DNA of 64,000 bases from Coptis chinensis. Lineage: Eukaryota > Streptophyta > Magnoliopsida > Ranunculales > Ranunculaceae. The translations under genes and the position numbers were made by a program. Below, piece after piece: positions 35,700 through 48,139 of the stretch (position 1 is its first letter; every line of letters starts with the position of its first letter). The DNA lies in the NCBI GenBank assembly GCA_015680905.1, contig CM027384.1, positions 74,061,501 to 74,125,500 on the forward strand, given 5' to 3'. The notes below the pieces were generated by a model. The model saw only the letters and a list, made by a program, of their open reading frames with translations, was not told the DNA's origin and did not search any database.

Positions 35700-35902
35700 T
35701 GGAAGAGAGGGTTCGTGAGAGAAAATCAGGAGAGAGAAGAAGAAGGGTATAAACATAATTGTGTTTTTGTCAAAATTACTTATTGTGTGGAGACCACGTC
35801 CAAAATGGGATTAAAATATCTCTGCCACTTTCAATGGGCTCGTTGGGCACAATCTTTTTTTCAACGTTCGATCCAGGAATTAATCGAAAAAAATATGGTA
35901 TA

Positions 35903-36160
35903 TCTATCTAATAAAAAAAGCTTGGTGTGGGCTCGCAAAGCCCCATCGGCGGCTACAAATGTTTCTCACAAGTTATAACATGGCAGATCCAAAGTATTAT
36001 AGGATATGTGCAGTTTAAAATGTTAATTTGAAGGAACACTGGATCATTGTTGATTTGGTCAACAATGGCTGTTTTGTGGACTGGGCTTTTATCATTTGGT
36101 TGGTTGAGGTTCTTTTGGGCCTAATTTGAAACAGTGTCGTGGACATAGGCTAAATACTAG
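35903..36160 (+). mobile_element. Mini-Helitron, copy 1
   Basis: A 258-bp element that starts TCTATCTAATAAAAA and ends ACTAG, inserted between A (35902) and T (36161). The same ends, length and insertion context are seen at 52867-53129. The shared body contains CCCCATC, GGCGGCTACAAAT and GTTCTTTTGGGCCTAATTTG. A possible 3' stem (GCCTA with TAGGC) precedes the CTAG end. It has no coding capacity. Confidence 0.82.
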
Positions 36161-36542
36161 TATGTAATTATTTCAATTTAAAACAATTGTACAATCCAGG
36201 CGTGAACAGATCTAAAGACCTGAGTCTTAACGATCTGCTACAAATATATGGTTGATAGCAAACACTAAACTACTAATCTTCTAAGACACAAACCACAACA
36301 TCCAAATACATTAAGAGCATGAACTACATATGAACAATCACACTAAAAAACCCCCACTGAGTTCATAGTTCAACGGTTTAACTTCTGCTTCTATAATGTC
36401 TTTAGCCCATATCTTTGTAGTATTTATATATAATTTGAGATTTGTGGTTCTTTTCCTCCTAACTGGGAATTGGTTTTGTGTTGGATGCTACAAATTTTAG
36501 ATGGTATTATAGCATAGTCTGGCCAAACGACCAACACACTAT
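36161..36542. other. Unassigned spacer
   Basis: No gene or repeat structure was recognised. Confidence 0.4.
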
Positions 36543-37273
36543 GCTCTGTTTGGTTCACTGTAATGGGATGCATTTGCACCCATTTCCCACTAACTATCCA
36601 TTTACTGGTCTTTGGCCCACTAATGCAAAGTGGCAATTATGCAAATAAGTTGCACTCATGTGCACCATATAAATAGGTCAGGAGACAACTTGTTGCAGCT
36701 AAAAAAAAACAGTGTAACTATTTGCAATTTTTGTCTCTCTCTTTCTTAGCTTTTTTTTGTAACTTTCTCCTCTTTTGTAGTTGCCACTAGTAAAGAAAAT
36801 AAATTTTTAGTTTTTTCATTTCAATTTCTCCTCTTCATGAAGAATAAACCATCTCAAATTAACTAATTTTTTTCATTGAATCTCAATCTCCTCTCTATGA
36901 AGATTTAAACCAACTCAAATCAACTAATTTTGTTGAATCTCTGTCGAAATTAGATAAAAAATCGAAAAAAAAAAAAAAAAGATTTTAGGTAGTTTTTGTG
37001 AATGAGACTTGAAAATAAACTGTTTAGCATTTAAAAACTTGTTTTAATCTTAAAATGTGTATTTAGAATTTGAAATTATTGAGGGAAGAAAATCATGTGG
37101 TTATTTAGTTATGTATTTGTGAAGAAGATGAAAAAAATATAAGATGCTTTTGCACTAGTCTAACCAAACAGGTTAAGTGAATTGTCATTGCAATTCTTTG
37201 TCGTGCATTACGATGTAATTACACCCATTTGATATTTGCTATTTGCGCTTGGTTGCATCGAACCAAACAGAAC
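36543..37273. mobile_element. Short TIR element
   Basis: The left end GCTCTGTTTGGTTC and the right end GAACCAAACAGAAC form a 14-bp inverted repeat with one mismatch, 731 bp apart. The outer subterminal parts also share GCATTTGCACC-like and TTACACCC-like sequence in opposite orientation. The interior is AT-rich without a transposase. CTGTTTGGTTC-type ends are common in plant hAT and PIF/Harbinger MITEs. No clear target duplication was read. Confidence 0.55.
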
Positions 37274-38755
37274 AACTAGTGTCAACACAAAGAATTCAAA
37301 ATCAGCGGCAACTGTACTGTCCAACGATCAGATTATGGTACTCTTGTTTGATACTTTGATCAAGCAATAAACCAGATAAGCCCAAACCCAGCCCGATCAG
37401 TTGGGATCATTTTTCCATATGGGCTTTTCTTGACCCGGCACATACACGACGAAGAAGATAAAAGAGATTGTTTTCAAACGTTGCGCGACAGTAAGTGAGC
37501 AACAGAAATGAAAATCGACCGATGTGTCTCGGAAATTTATCAAATCTCGACGATTTTCGATGGATAATGTTTCTAAAATTTATTTTTGTAATTTGAAAGA
37601 GCAACTGAGAGTGTCTTTCCATATATTAAGGAGACTAAAAATAATGCCGTGATTAATAACTACCTTTTTTTAAAAAAATGTAGTGAGAAGTAAAATTTGG
37701 GAGTTAAGAATTGGTCCAATGTAGAAGTTTAAGAATGGTTTATTTTAGAAACAATTCTGGAGAATTACCTCATATGGTTTAGTGGTAGTGTGGTAGCGTT
37801 TGATGAAATTCCTCAAAGAAACTTATCATCAGGCAAATATGTGTTTGATGAGAAAAAGGGATAAGTTTTGGACTTATAAGATGATACTTGTCGATAAAGA
37901 TGGTTTTCTTCTGATCAACTTGAATACGCTTCTATTTCATATATTATGTGATAATTAAATAGTGTAAATGAATTATGTGTGATTATTATTAGTTAGAAAG
38001 TTTTAATGAATTATGTGTCATTGCCATTTTCCTCTTGTTTAGCAATTAATGACATGAGAGAATTGCCTTTTATTATGGTTTGGCAACTTGCAGACTTTAA
38101 GTGTTCCTCTAAAGCACAGTTTCTAGGCACACAGCAGATGCTGTAGTGAGTGATCACCTGGCAGTCGTTTTCACCAAGGGGTTACCCTCTATAAGTGTTT
38201 TCTTTTTGTGGTTGAGATCCTGTTCAAGGCGGGGAGAACCAATATCTTCGCACTAACTTGAACAACTGTTGTGAGGAAGAGGATCTTTTGGGATCATTTT
38301 GCATTTATAAAACTGTATGACTATTTTTTTTGTAGTTTCTTGATAACTATGGGGGTTATTCCTGTTTCTTTCCAAGTTAAGTTAATAACGCCCTAACTCA
38401 CCGATCAGGGGATAATTGCATCTACGTTAGATTTGGTGACATTAGATGAACTATTAATAATACTACTTTGTGTGCATTCATGCACTTTATTTCATATTTA
38501 TTCAATTTCTACATATAATTTAAGGCTAAATCTATGGTGTGCAGGTCGTATAGTATGCTATTAAATCTGGGCCACTCATACCAAAAGGTGCGTGTGTATT
38601 GCATGACAAAAGTACTGATTCAAAGGCCCACATTACCTGCGCACCATACATCTCGCGCACTGAAGACATGCTCATAATTTAAAGGTTACATAAATCTCAT
38701 GTTTATTTTTGAAAGTACGGCAGCACATCCAGATTTGAACAGTGGTTCAATTGAG
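37274..38755. other. 3' flank of the P450 gene, unassigned
   Basis: About 1.5 kb without a recognisable gene. It would contain the 3' UTR and terminator of the minus-strand P450 at its right end, but no single poly-A signal stands out. The 71-codon minus frame at 37407-37622 has no known domain. Confidence 0.45.
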
Positions 38756-40456
38756 TTACTTGTACACATTTGTTCTCTTGGGTATTGCTTTCAGTGGCAC
38801 ATCTTTCCGCAAGGTGAACCCCAACCTTTCCTTCATGTCCAGTTTATATGGACTGACAGAGGATTCAAGCTCCCAGTCGAAACAGTGGATCAGTGAGCCA
38901 AGAGAAAGGGGCAGCACTTTTGAAGATAAAGTAATGCCTGGACATATCCGCCTCCCAGCCCCAAATGGAATTAAATCAAAATGTTGTCCCCGATAGTTAG
39001 TTTCAGAGCCTAAGAACCTCTCTGGCTTGAAGGATAAAGGGTCAACCCAAGAATCCGGATCTCTTCCGATTGCCCATGCATTAACAAGCACCTGTGTGTC
39101 CTTCGGTATGTGATATCCCATGAAGTCGTTGTCTTTAGAGGCCTTGCGTGGAATCAGGAAAGGGATTGGTGGGTGTAATCTTAGAGTCTCTTTAACTACA
39201 GCATGCAAATAAGGAAGCTTTTCAATATCACTCTCCTCAATCCTCCTACTCTCCCCCACAACTTGTGATAGCTCTGTCTTCACCTTGCTCATCGTATCAG
39301 GATTTCGGAGCAGCTCAGCCATAGCCCATTCTGTTGTGTTGCTCGATGGTTCAGTGCCACCCAGAAATAGTTCCTGCAACCGGTAGGCAATTATTACATG
39401 TTTTTGTATTGGCACTGCCAAGAATCTGAGTTTTGGGGTGACTGGTGAGTGTATTTCTGTATTTGCAACACTGATATCTTAAAAGATTCTTATACTAATT
39501 TTCATATAGCACATGCATGGAGAGTGCGTTTGAGAATTTACCAGTAGGATTATAGCGAGCTGTCTTTCTGATAGTTTATCTGGCTCTCCTTCTCCTTCAC
39601 CTTCATAGTCTAGCAGTACATCAAGGAAATCCGTTCTTTGCGTTTGTTTTCCTGAGCGTCGGTCTTCAATGCGCTCCTTTACGAAGCCTGAAACAATTTG
39701 CAGAGCTCCTTTCATTTCCTGGCCCACCTTGGAGTGTATGCGCTGTGGGTCAAGCCATTTTAGGGAAGGAAAGAAGTCTGCAAGATTAGGTTGTCCCGCC
39801 CATTTCGATATTCCGTCCATTCTTTTGTTGAATTCAGAGGCCTCCTTGGACTGTGGGTCAAATAGATCTCGGAAGAGCAAGATGTTTCCAAGCAAGTTAA
39901 AGTTCATGAGGAAGACAAATCGAGCTACATGAACTACTCCACGAGCCTGTGCTTCTTCATCTATCCATTGAAGCATCTTGTCGATATTCTCTTTCCTCAA
40001 GGGTATTGTTTCATTAACCCGCTTGGCAATTCCTAGTTCATTAATGCAAAGGCGTTTCATTGTTCGCCAGTATGGCCCATACTGCGCAACAGCCATGGAC
40101 CCTTGATAGTAGCCACATGCTTTCATGGCTTCGGTGACAGTGCGACCGGAGTAAATAAGGTCATGGTTCTTGAACATCTCCTTGGATGCTTTGGATGACT
40201 GTATGATCACATTGGTCACTGCGCCTATTTGTAAAGACATGACAGCGCCGTATTTTGGTGCTAACTTGGCTAGTGTCTGATGTGGGAACTCTCCTACTAG
40301 GTCGAACATGTTTCCAACTACTGGCCATCTCCGTGGTCCTGGAGGCAGTGGACTAGTAGCAGTGTTTCTGGCTTTCTCGGCGTGGAGGTACCGAAAAAGT
40401 AAAACCATGGAAATGCAAATACTTGACCACAAGAAGACCCTCCATTCTAACTCCAT
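38756..40456 (-). CDS. Cytochrome P450, CYP76-type (CYP76A-like)
   Basis: An apparently intact two-exon gene. Exon 1 is 40456-39542 (305 codons), the intron 39541-39374 (168 bp, GT-AG, phase 0) and exon 2 39373-38756 (205 codons and stop), giving 510 residues, normal for a plant microsomal P450. An N-terminal membrane anchor (about residues 9-22) is followed by the hinge LPPGPRRWPVVGN. The I-helix reads GGTEPSSNTTEW (310-321), with Ser where many P450s have Thr. ETLR of the K-helix is at 367-370, PERF at 422-425 and the heme loop FGAGRRICPG at 442-451, with Cys449 as heme ligand. It would work on the ER membrane with NADPH-P450 reductase. CYP76 members oxidise monoterpenols and, in some lineages, diterpenes; the substrate here cannot be read from sequence. 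The CYP76A-like label rests on motif wording. Confidence 0.93.
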
Positions 40457-40498
40457 TTTTTTTTCTCAGAGTCTTCTCATTCCTTTCTCTTCTGACAA

Positions 40499-40504
40499 TA
40501 TATA
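40499..40504 (-). promoter_or_regulatory. Possible TATA box of the P450
   Basis: TATATA lies 43-48 bases upstream of the ATG on the minus strand. This would give a 5' UTR of only 10-20 bases if transcription starts 25-30 bases downstream. The region beyond is dominated by the (AT)n tract and the gypsy LTR, so the upstream promoter is very compact. Confidence 0.35.
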
Positions 40505-40637
40505 GCTTGCAGTCTTCTATTCCATGCGGACCTCACCAAAGTGTTCGCTCTCTAAGTCTAGCTATATCGGGCGAGACTGGAACGAGCGGAGGAATTGGTG
40601 TCATGCATGGTTATGTTCAGGACATATATATATACAC

Positions 40638-40789
<152 letters not shown>

Positions 40790-40833
40790 TTTTAGTAAAA
40801 TCAACGTCACACAATATATATTTCAATGTGATC

Positions 40834-41146
40834 TGTATGATCAGATTTTCTCACCTCTGAAATCCTAACTCTCTCTTCTTTTTTCTTTTTTTCTCTCTCC
40901 TTCTCAGTCTTTTATACTTCATAACCGCTAACCGTTTCCCGATTCCACGATCTCCACCTCTCTCTCCCATAATCGCTAACCATTTCCCGATTCCACAATC
41001 TTCACCTCTCCCTCCACAAGATCGCTAACCGTCCACTACTGCCTCAAGTATCGCGGCCTGTATCCTATGCTCTCACTCTCTGGTGCCTTAAGCTACCTCG
41101 GTCTCTGGGACATGTCATCCCCATGGTCATGAATTTGGTAGATACA
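40834..41146 (-). repeat. 3' LTR of the Tat element
   Basis: A 313-bp repeat that begins TGTATGATCAG and ends GTAGATACA on the plus strand. It pairs with 50277-50589. Pyrimidine-rich runs and three degenerate copies of ATCGCTAACCG are visible inside. It lies about 375 bp upstream of the P450 start. Confidence 0.93.
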
Positions 41147-41770
41147 AATGCCCCCTCTCGGCCCCCCGAACCCTTTGAAGAACATCGTTCAGGGGTCCGA
41201 GATATCCTCAATTTTCTTGATCCGCGGCCCTCCTTCTCTTACTTCATGGTATCAGCGTGTGCTTTCTCCCAACTGGCACGTGCTTGCTCTGCCCTCTTAC
41301 ACGGGTGCTTAGCACGCCTGCACGCATCATGATTACCTGCAGAACCTGACTCCTCGTTCCTCGATATCCACGTGGCGCCCATCCTCTGGTTCATCTCTCT
41401 TGGCTTTTGGGTCATACCCCTCCGGAAAATTACCCTTTTGCCCCCGATGCTTCAAATCCCGCTCAAACCCTCAAACCCTTCATCTTTCCCATTATTCCTC
41501 CATCCTTTATTCTCTCAACCTCAGCACCTCTCTCCCTTCTTTCTCTTCCTCTGCTCTCCTTTGTCCCGTTCTTCTTGTTAGCATCCTCTCCCAGTGGTCT
41601 TCTTACCAGTTACTGTCCCCGTCTTCCACGCTTTCTCTTCCTTGGCTTGCAACTGCATTGAAAGTCAAGTTTGCTCTTCTTCCCTTTCACTCTTTTCCAT
41701 TCTTGTTTTTTAGTTTCCGATCACCGTTCAACTCTTTCCCCCGCCCATTAGGTTTTGTGATATTTTTATC

Positions 41771-44030
41771 TTGATTGCATTTTTGGAAATCATTGCTTCT
41801 CTGCATCGCCCGCTTTCGAGTCTCATGTCTGCTTCGGAGTCTTCGAACTCCTCCATCGTCCGAACTGACCGATCGGAGACCCCACCCTCTAGATCTAGTA
41901 ACACCATCGCGAACGAGTCAGAGTCCCCCACCTCCGGGTCGACAAGCCCTGCCACTATCCCCTCTACCTCGGGGAGATCGTTTAAGCTTCCCCCACCCCC
42001 CTCATACTACCGCAGACCCAACCTAGACGCGGTCAAAGCCGCTTATGGCATCCCAGATGATGTGCTGTTAGAGCATGTGTCGGGCATAACTCATTTTCCC
42101 CATCTTGTAGAACCGCGACCAGGGAGCCTAGTCGTTACAGTTGGGCAAATAGTGGCCGGCTTAAGGTTCCCCTTGTCCTTGCTTGACGTGGAAGTATGCA
42201 ATCATTTCAACATTCCGCCATGTCAAGGCATTGGCAATTTATGGCGTGTCATGTACGCTGCCAACTTTTACAACAAAACCAACTCTCCCCAAATCAAACT
42301 CCGCGATATCATTGCCCATTACTTCATCAAAAAGAGTACCAAGTTTGGCAGTGTAGGCTATCAATCCTTTTGTAGTCGTCCGCGGAAGAAATCTTTCATT
42401 CTTCACATCACCACCTCTGATAAAGTGTGGCACCATTACCCTTTGTATGTGTCCGGAACTTTTCGTCGTGAACATACCTCCTGAGGTTTCTCTAAGGCAC
42501 TTACACTTCCTCAAGAGCGGTAAGTGTAGCTGATCAGTTGGTGTGTCCTTTTACTCATTCTTCTTCCGTTCTTGACATCACTGCTAACTTTCTTTGTCAC
42601 AGGTTGGAGGCCCGATTCTCACTCTCAACTTTACAACGGCGTCTACTCCGCGATTTGGGAAACGACCAGTGCGGCCTTCTAGGCATTGATCCTGAAAAAG
42701 CCACTCCGCTCCTTCTCGACCCAACCCTCAAAGACTTTGGCCCATACCAAGGCCCTTTCTACCGTCTGCCTCCACCTAAAGAGAGATTACCCAAACCTTC
42801 TCCCCCCAAGACTAAGAAGAGGGGCTACACCAAGAAGATCTCTCATTCACAAGCCGAGGCCCTAAGAGCCGCCGCCTCACGGTCCAAAAAACCTTCTACC
42901 GCTACTCCAGACCCATCCACCCCAGCAGGTGTCCCCGGCTCATATTCTTCCCTTGCTGATTGGGAGGACGATTTTGCAGTCTCCAACTCCCCTCCGCCCA
43001 CCCAGAACATGGATGTCAATAAACTCAAATTGTGGGACAGCGACCCTGAAGATGAGCAGACCGAATCGGCGGCGCAGGGGCCACCCGCCAAGAGATGTAG
43101 AACTGCGGGAAACACCTCCACTCCTGCTACCCCATCCGCCCCAGTCGCTGCGGCCCCACGGCCGTTGGTCCCATCACGCCGTCATGGCAAGGATCCCGTG
43201 CCCGTTGGGCCTGAAGTGTGGCATCCCGAGTTCAAGGCCAGGGATCGCCCCGTCACCACTAGAGACTTTGCTTTAGACAATGCTACGGTGGTTGCCTCTC
43301 TGTTCTTCACCCCCCATCTTCCACGAGATTAAGCCTACGGCGACTCGGGAACATTTGCCGCCCATCGTGCTGCTATCTACACTGGGTGGGAGAAGGTATG
43401 TCTCATCTTGATTCTCTTGCCTTGCGTTTTTACTTTGTGTCACATCTAACGTTCCTTTGTGTTCAGCTAAGCCTGGATGTAGGCTATGTCATCCGGGGAT
43501 TGAGCAACACTTTGGACACTCTAGAGACGGTAAAGCAGGAGATCCATGGGCAGGACGGCTGGAAAGCTCGATATGCCAGGCTGGAGAAAGAGCGCGATGA
43601 TTCTCGTATCGCAGCCCTCAAGGCACACAACGACAATAAAGCCACGGAAGGGGCTCTCCGCCAGCAGATAACGGACCTTCAGGCTAAACTGACTAGCGAG
43701 AAGGCAGCAATGGAGGCCGCCGCTCAGACCACCCTTGACCGGTCCATGGCAGCTGCCTCTGACCGCTTCCGCGCTCTGGCAGAAAAGAAAATTGCTAGAG
43801 AACTAAAGCGTCAACTGGCCGAGCTCATCGCTGCTGGGAGACTTCTTCCCTCGTCGCCACCTGCTCTTGATCAAGTCGCCGAACCCCCTGCTACTTCCCC
43901 TCCGCTGCCTGAAGAGGAGCCCGGCACTGTCCCGGTGGCAACTGATGAGGTGGTGAACATATCCGAAGGCTCGCCCCAAAAAGAGATGCTCGAGGACACC
44001 ACTACTCAAGCACCGGCCGAGGAGCAGTGA
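41771..44030 (+). other. Antisense frames of the Tat element (gypsy-type transposon domain)
   Basis: Three consecutive open frames on the strand opposite to gag-pol: 41771-42484, 42538-43332 and 43386-44030. The first contains VTVGQIVAGLRFPLSLLDVE, then CNHFNIPPCQGIGNLWRVM, in the style of the plant 'putative gypsy type transposon' domain. The second is proline- and serine-rich and basic. The third is a strongly charged coiled coil (LEKERDDSRIAALKAHNDNK) with an acidic, proline-rich tail. Extra frames in antisense between pol and the 3' LTR are known from some Tat-lineage elements; their role is unknown. GC content is clearly higher than in flanking host sequence. Confidence 0.72.
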
Positions 44031-44278
44031 TCGGAGTTCCACCCTTTGTTTTACATCTCAATACCTTTTGTTTTCGCACTTGTTATTTTCTGAAGGCTCG
44101 CAATACCGCTCTTGTTATTTTCTTGTTGTTTTGGATACTATGCGTGCCCCGTATTTCTGGGTGTTCCCAGCGGGCTAATGCCTTTGCCGATCTTGATGTA
44201 TTTCAGATATTTTTATGTGGGAATATGTTTTACCAACTTGCTCAACTGTATTATGCTTGGCTATCTGCGATGATTTAG

Positions 44279-44688
44279 TTTTGGGGCAACTCAGTTTGCC
44301 CAAAATTTGTTTCGGACCACTGCATCCGCAGATGGCTTCCCATCTCACCGTCTCTGGCAGCCGTGAGGCTATTCTGGGGCAACTCAATTTGCCCCCAGTT
44401 GGTTTTGGACCTCGTCGTCCACGAAGGGCTCGTCCCCTCCGTTATCTCTAACAGCCGTGAGGCTCTTTGGGGGCAGCTCAGTTTGCCCCCAGTTGGTTTT
44501 GGACCTCATCGTCCACGAAGGGCTCGTCCCCTTCGCTGTTTCTACTGCCTTGAGGCTGTTTGGGGGCAGCTCAGTTTGCCCCCAGTTGGTTTTGGACCTC
44601 GTTGTCCGCGAAGGGCTCGTCCCCTTCGCTGTCTCTACAGCCGTGAGGCTGTTAGGGGCAGCTCACTTTGCCCCCAGTTGGTTTGTGA
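44279..44688. repeat. 93-bp tandem repeat in the Tat element
   Basis: About four and a half units of 93-94 bp. Each carries GCAGCTCAGTTTGCCCCCAG, TTGGTTTTGGACCTCG and GCCGTGAGGCT (starts near 44360, 44454, 44547 and 44640). The block separates the antisense frames from the end of pol, a position where Tat elements often carry tandem repeats. Confidence 0.92.
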
Positions 44689-44839
44689 GTTCACGGCCAT
44701 TATACCACCACATTCTTTGGTCTCAATTGCACTTGATTCAATGACAGCATGTGTGACACAAAACATCATCATACATTCAAATGATAATCTCTGGTGATTT
44801 AAGAGCTTGTCTTTAATTAAAATAACACTGTACAAAGCA

Positions 44840-47800
44840 TCACTCATAGAATTTCTTCAACATTCTTATGTTCCAAGGTCTCGCGATGTCCTCCCCCTTC
44901 GGAGTCTGCAACCGATAGGTCCGGGCACCCCCCTTCTCGGCCACAGTGTATGGCCCCTCCCAGTTGGGCCCCAGCTTTCCGTCTTTCTCTTTTCTGGTGG
45001 CTGGGGTCACTCTTCTTAGAACGCGGTCCCCCACCTAGAACTGCCGTGGCTTCACCCTCTTGTCATATTGCCTCTGCAATCTCCTGTGGTATTCCTCCAA
45101 TTTGATGCGCGCCATATCCCTCCTTTCCTCTGTAAGGTTCAGTTCAGCAGCTCATATAACTTCATTGACTCCTTCCTCTATGGCTCTGGTTCTAGTCGTC
45201 GCCTCCACCATCTCAACGGGAATCACCGCCTCCACTCCATAGGCCATGGCAAATGGCGACTCTTGAGTGGAAGTTTGTGGTGTGGTTCGCACCATAGCAC
45301 CTTTTGATTCAACTTCGTCGCCCGCCCCCTTTCGATCCTCTAATTTTTTCTTCAAATTATCCATTATAGTCTTGTCAGAGGATTCTGCCTAACCATTCCC
45401 CTCTGGATTGTAAGGAGCTGAGAATCCTTGCTTTACCTTGAATGCTTGGAGGAAATCATGTACTTTGCCCCCAGTGAACTGAGTACCGTTATCTGCGATT
45501 ATGGTATGCGGCAGCCCAAATCTGCAAATTACGTTTTCCCAAAGGAATTTCTTGACTTGCTCCTCTTTAACCTGCTGCAGTGCCACACCCTCAACCCATT
45601 TGGTGAAATAATCCGTCGCGGCCAACACGAACCTTCGTTTGCCACTGGCCAAGGGGAGCGGTCCAACGATATCCAGCGCCCACATGGCGAAAGGCCAAGG
45701 GCTAAACACCTTATGCAAAGACTCAGCAGGAGCGTGTATTAGTGGCGAGAATCTTTGACATTTCTCACATCTCTTTGCATACTCCATTGCGTCTCGCTTC
45801 ATGTGCGGCCAAAAATACCCTTGAGATAATAATCGATGTGTCGTCGTCTTACCCGCAGAATGACTTCCACAATCCCCCTCATGAATCTCACTCAAGACCT
45901 CTTCCGCCTGTTTAAGCCCCATACATTTCAATAACGGTCCGCTGACATTCCGTCTGTATAGGTCAGCATCTATCAGAGTGTATCTTTGGGACACCTATTC
46001 CATTCTCTTTCTCTCCCGTTTGTCCTCGATCTCTGACCCCACAAGGAAACTCTTTATGGGTTCCATCCACCCTGTCTCTTTCTCGGTGACTCCCAAAACC
46101 GCTTCACCCTCTGATGTACTTGGTTTGCTCAGCACCCTGATTTCAACGGCTCTGCCCTCGGTTCCCGGTAGCACCGCCGCAACATATGCTAACGCGTCGG
46201 CGTGTCTGTTCTCACCGCGACCCAGATGAGCGAATTTGATCTGAGTAAACTTGCTAGCCTTTCTCTGTAATACTTCTAAATATTTTGCCATCCTGGGGCA
46301 CCGGGCCGCAAACTCTCCGTTCATTTGACATATTACCAGGTTGGAATCTGAATACACCGTCAATTCACTCACTCCGAGATCAGCGGCCATTTCCAACCCT
46401 GCTATCACCGCCTCGTACTCTGACTCATTATTCGAAGCTGCGAACCCCAACTTCATCGACAACTCTAACCGGTTATTCTCTGGTGTAACCAACACCACCC
46501 CGATTCCACTTCCGGTGTCGGTCGCGGATCCATCTGCGAAGACCCTCCACCCATTCCTCATATCCCAAGGGTCGAATGGGTCATGACTAGGATCGCCCTC
46601 TCGTTCCATAACCATTTCCTCTCCCCATGTAGGGTCCTCGGTTGGAAATTCTGCCATAGCCTGTGCCTTCTCTGCTGTCCTGATCTGGTACTCTATGTCG
46701 TAAGAACTCAGCACTACTGCCCACTTCAACATTCTTCCTGACTTGTCCGCTTTCAAGGCCTGTTTGAGTGGCAAGTTTGTCACCACCACTACTGAGTGAG
46801 CATCAAAGTACGGTTTTAATTTCAAAGCTGAGAAAACCAACGCCAAAGCAAATTTCTCGATCCTGCTATATCTGGTTTCTGCATCTAACATGGTTTTGCT
46901 CTGAAAATACACCGGCCTCTTTGTCTTGTCCACCACCCTTATCAACACGGAGCTGATTGCGTACTCTGACACCCCCAAGTATAGATACAATTTTTCACCT
47001 TGCCCTGGTCGCGACAGGATAGGGGCTCTTCCTAAATAAACATTTAACTCCTGGAAAGCTTTTTCACACGCCTCGGTCCATTGGAAGTCAGTTGTTTTCC
47101 GCAAGAGTAGGTACAGAGGTCTACACTTGTCCGAGGATTTTGAAATGAACCTGTTGAGAGCCGCGATTCTTCCTGCCAACCTCTGGACCTCTTTCACATC
47201 CTGGGGTGATTGCATTTCTACCAAAGCCCTGATCTGGTCCGGATTTGCTTCTATTCCGCGGTATGTGACGATATAACCCAAAAACTTTCCCGACGTCACC
47301 CCAAAGGTGCATTTGTCAGGGTTCAACATCAGCTTGTATGTCCGTAGTATCGTGAACGTCTCCTTCAATCCCTCCAGATGTTCCTCCTCGGTCATACTCT
47401 TTTCTACCATGTCGTCTATGTAGATTTCCATTCCCCTTCTGATTTTGCTCTCAAACATCTTCTCTCCTATCCTCTGAAAGGTAGCCCCGGCGTTCTTCAA
47501 GCCGAAAGGCATTCGGGTATAACAGTAAACTCCCCCTTCTACTATAAACGCGGTTTTGTCTTGGTCCGGCTCATACATGAACACCTGATTGTATCCCATG
47601 GACGCGTCCATGAAAGAGAAGAACTTAAACTCCGCAGTCCGATCCACCAACTCATCTATCCGCGGCATCGGGTAACAATCTTTTGGACATTGTAAATTGA
47701 CATCCGTGAAATCGACACACATTCTCACTTTCCCATTCTTTTTCGGAACCGCGACAATGTTGGAGAGCCATTCCGTGAACTTGCATTCGCGAATAATCCC

Positions 47801-48109
47801 CGCCGCTTTCAACCTATGTATCTCCTCTCAGATCCCTGGCATACTTTGCGGCTTTAAGCCTCTCATCTTTTGCCGGATGGGCTTGGCCCCTTCTCTCATA
47901 TGCAACCTGTGACAAGCAAATTCCGGATCTAGTCCCACCAGATCCTCTACGGACCATGCGAACACATCGTTGTTCTCAATCAACAAGACGGTCAACTTTG
48001 CTTTCCAACTCTCCGGCAAATCGGCCCCAATAGACACCAATTTCTCTTCTTCCCCAGTACCTACATTCACTGTCTCAACCTCATCCATTGTCTTTGCCCC
48101 CACCAGCAA
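44840..48109 (-). mobile_element. pol region of the Tat element (RT, RNase H, integrase)
   Basis: The reverse transcriptase (47812 leftward) shows MPFGLKNAGATFQ and a YIDDM catalytic core. RNase H starts near 46540 with VFADGSATDTGSG. The integrase has the H-C zinc-binding head (about 45870-45740), the core WALDIVGPLPLASGKRRF and TIIADNGTQFTG. A C-terminal GPYTVAEKGGARTYRL segment (45034-44840) has no chromodomain. It is a fossil and not one open frame. Confidence 0.9.
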
Positions 48110-48139
48110 TTCTGGGGCCGTTACCGCGATCTGTGATTG

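Noticed and set aside
38699-38996. Plus-strand frames opposite the P450
   Set aside because: Shadows of the P450 exon 2 on the minus strand, with no domain of their own.
41771-44030. Treating the plus-strand frames as an independent host gene
   Set aside because: They lie wholly between pol and the LTR of one element, and antisense frames are known in that lineage.
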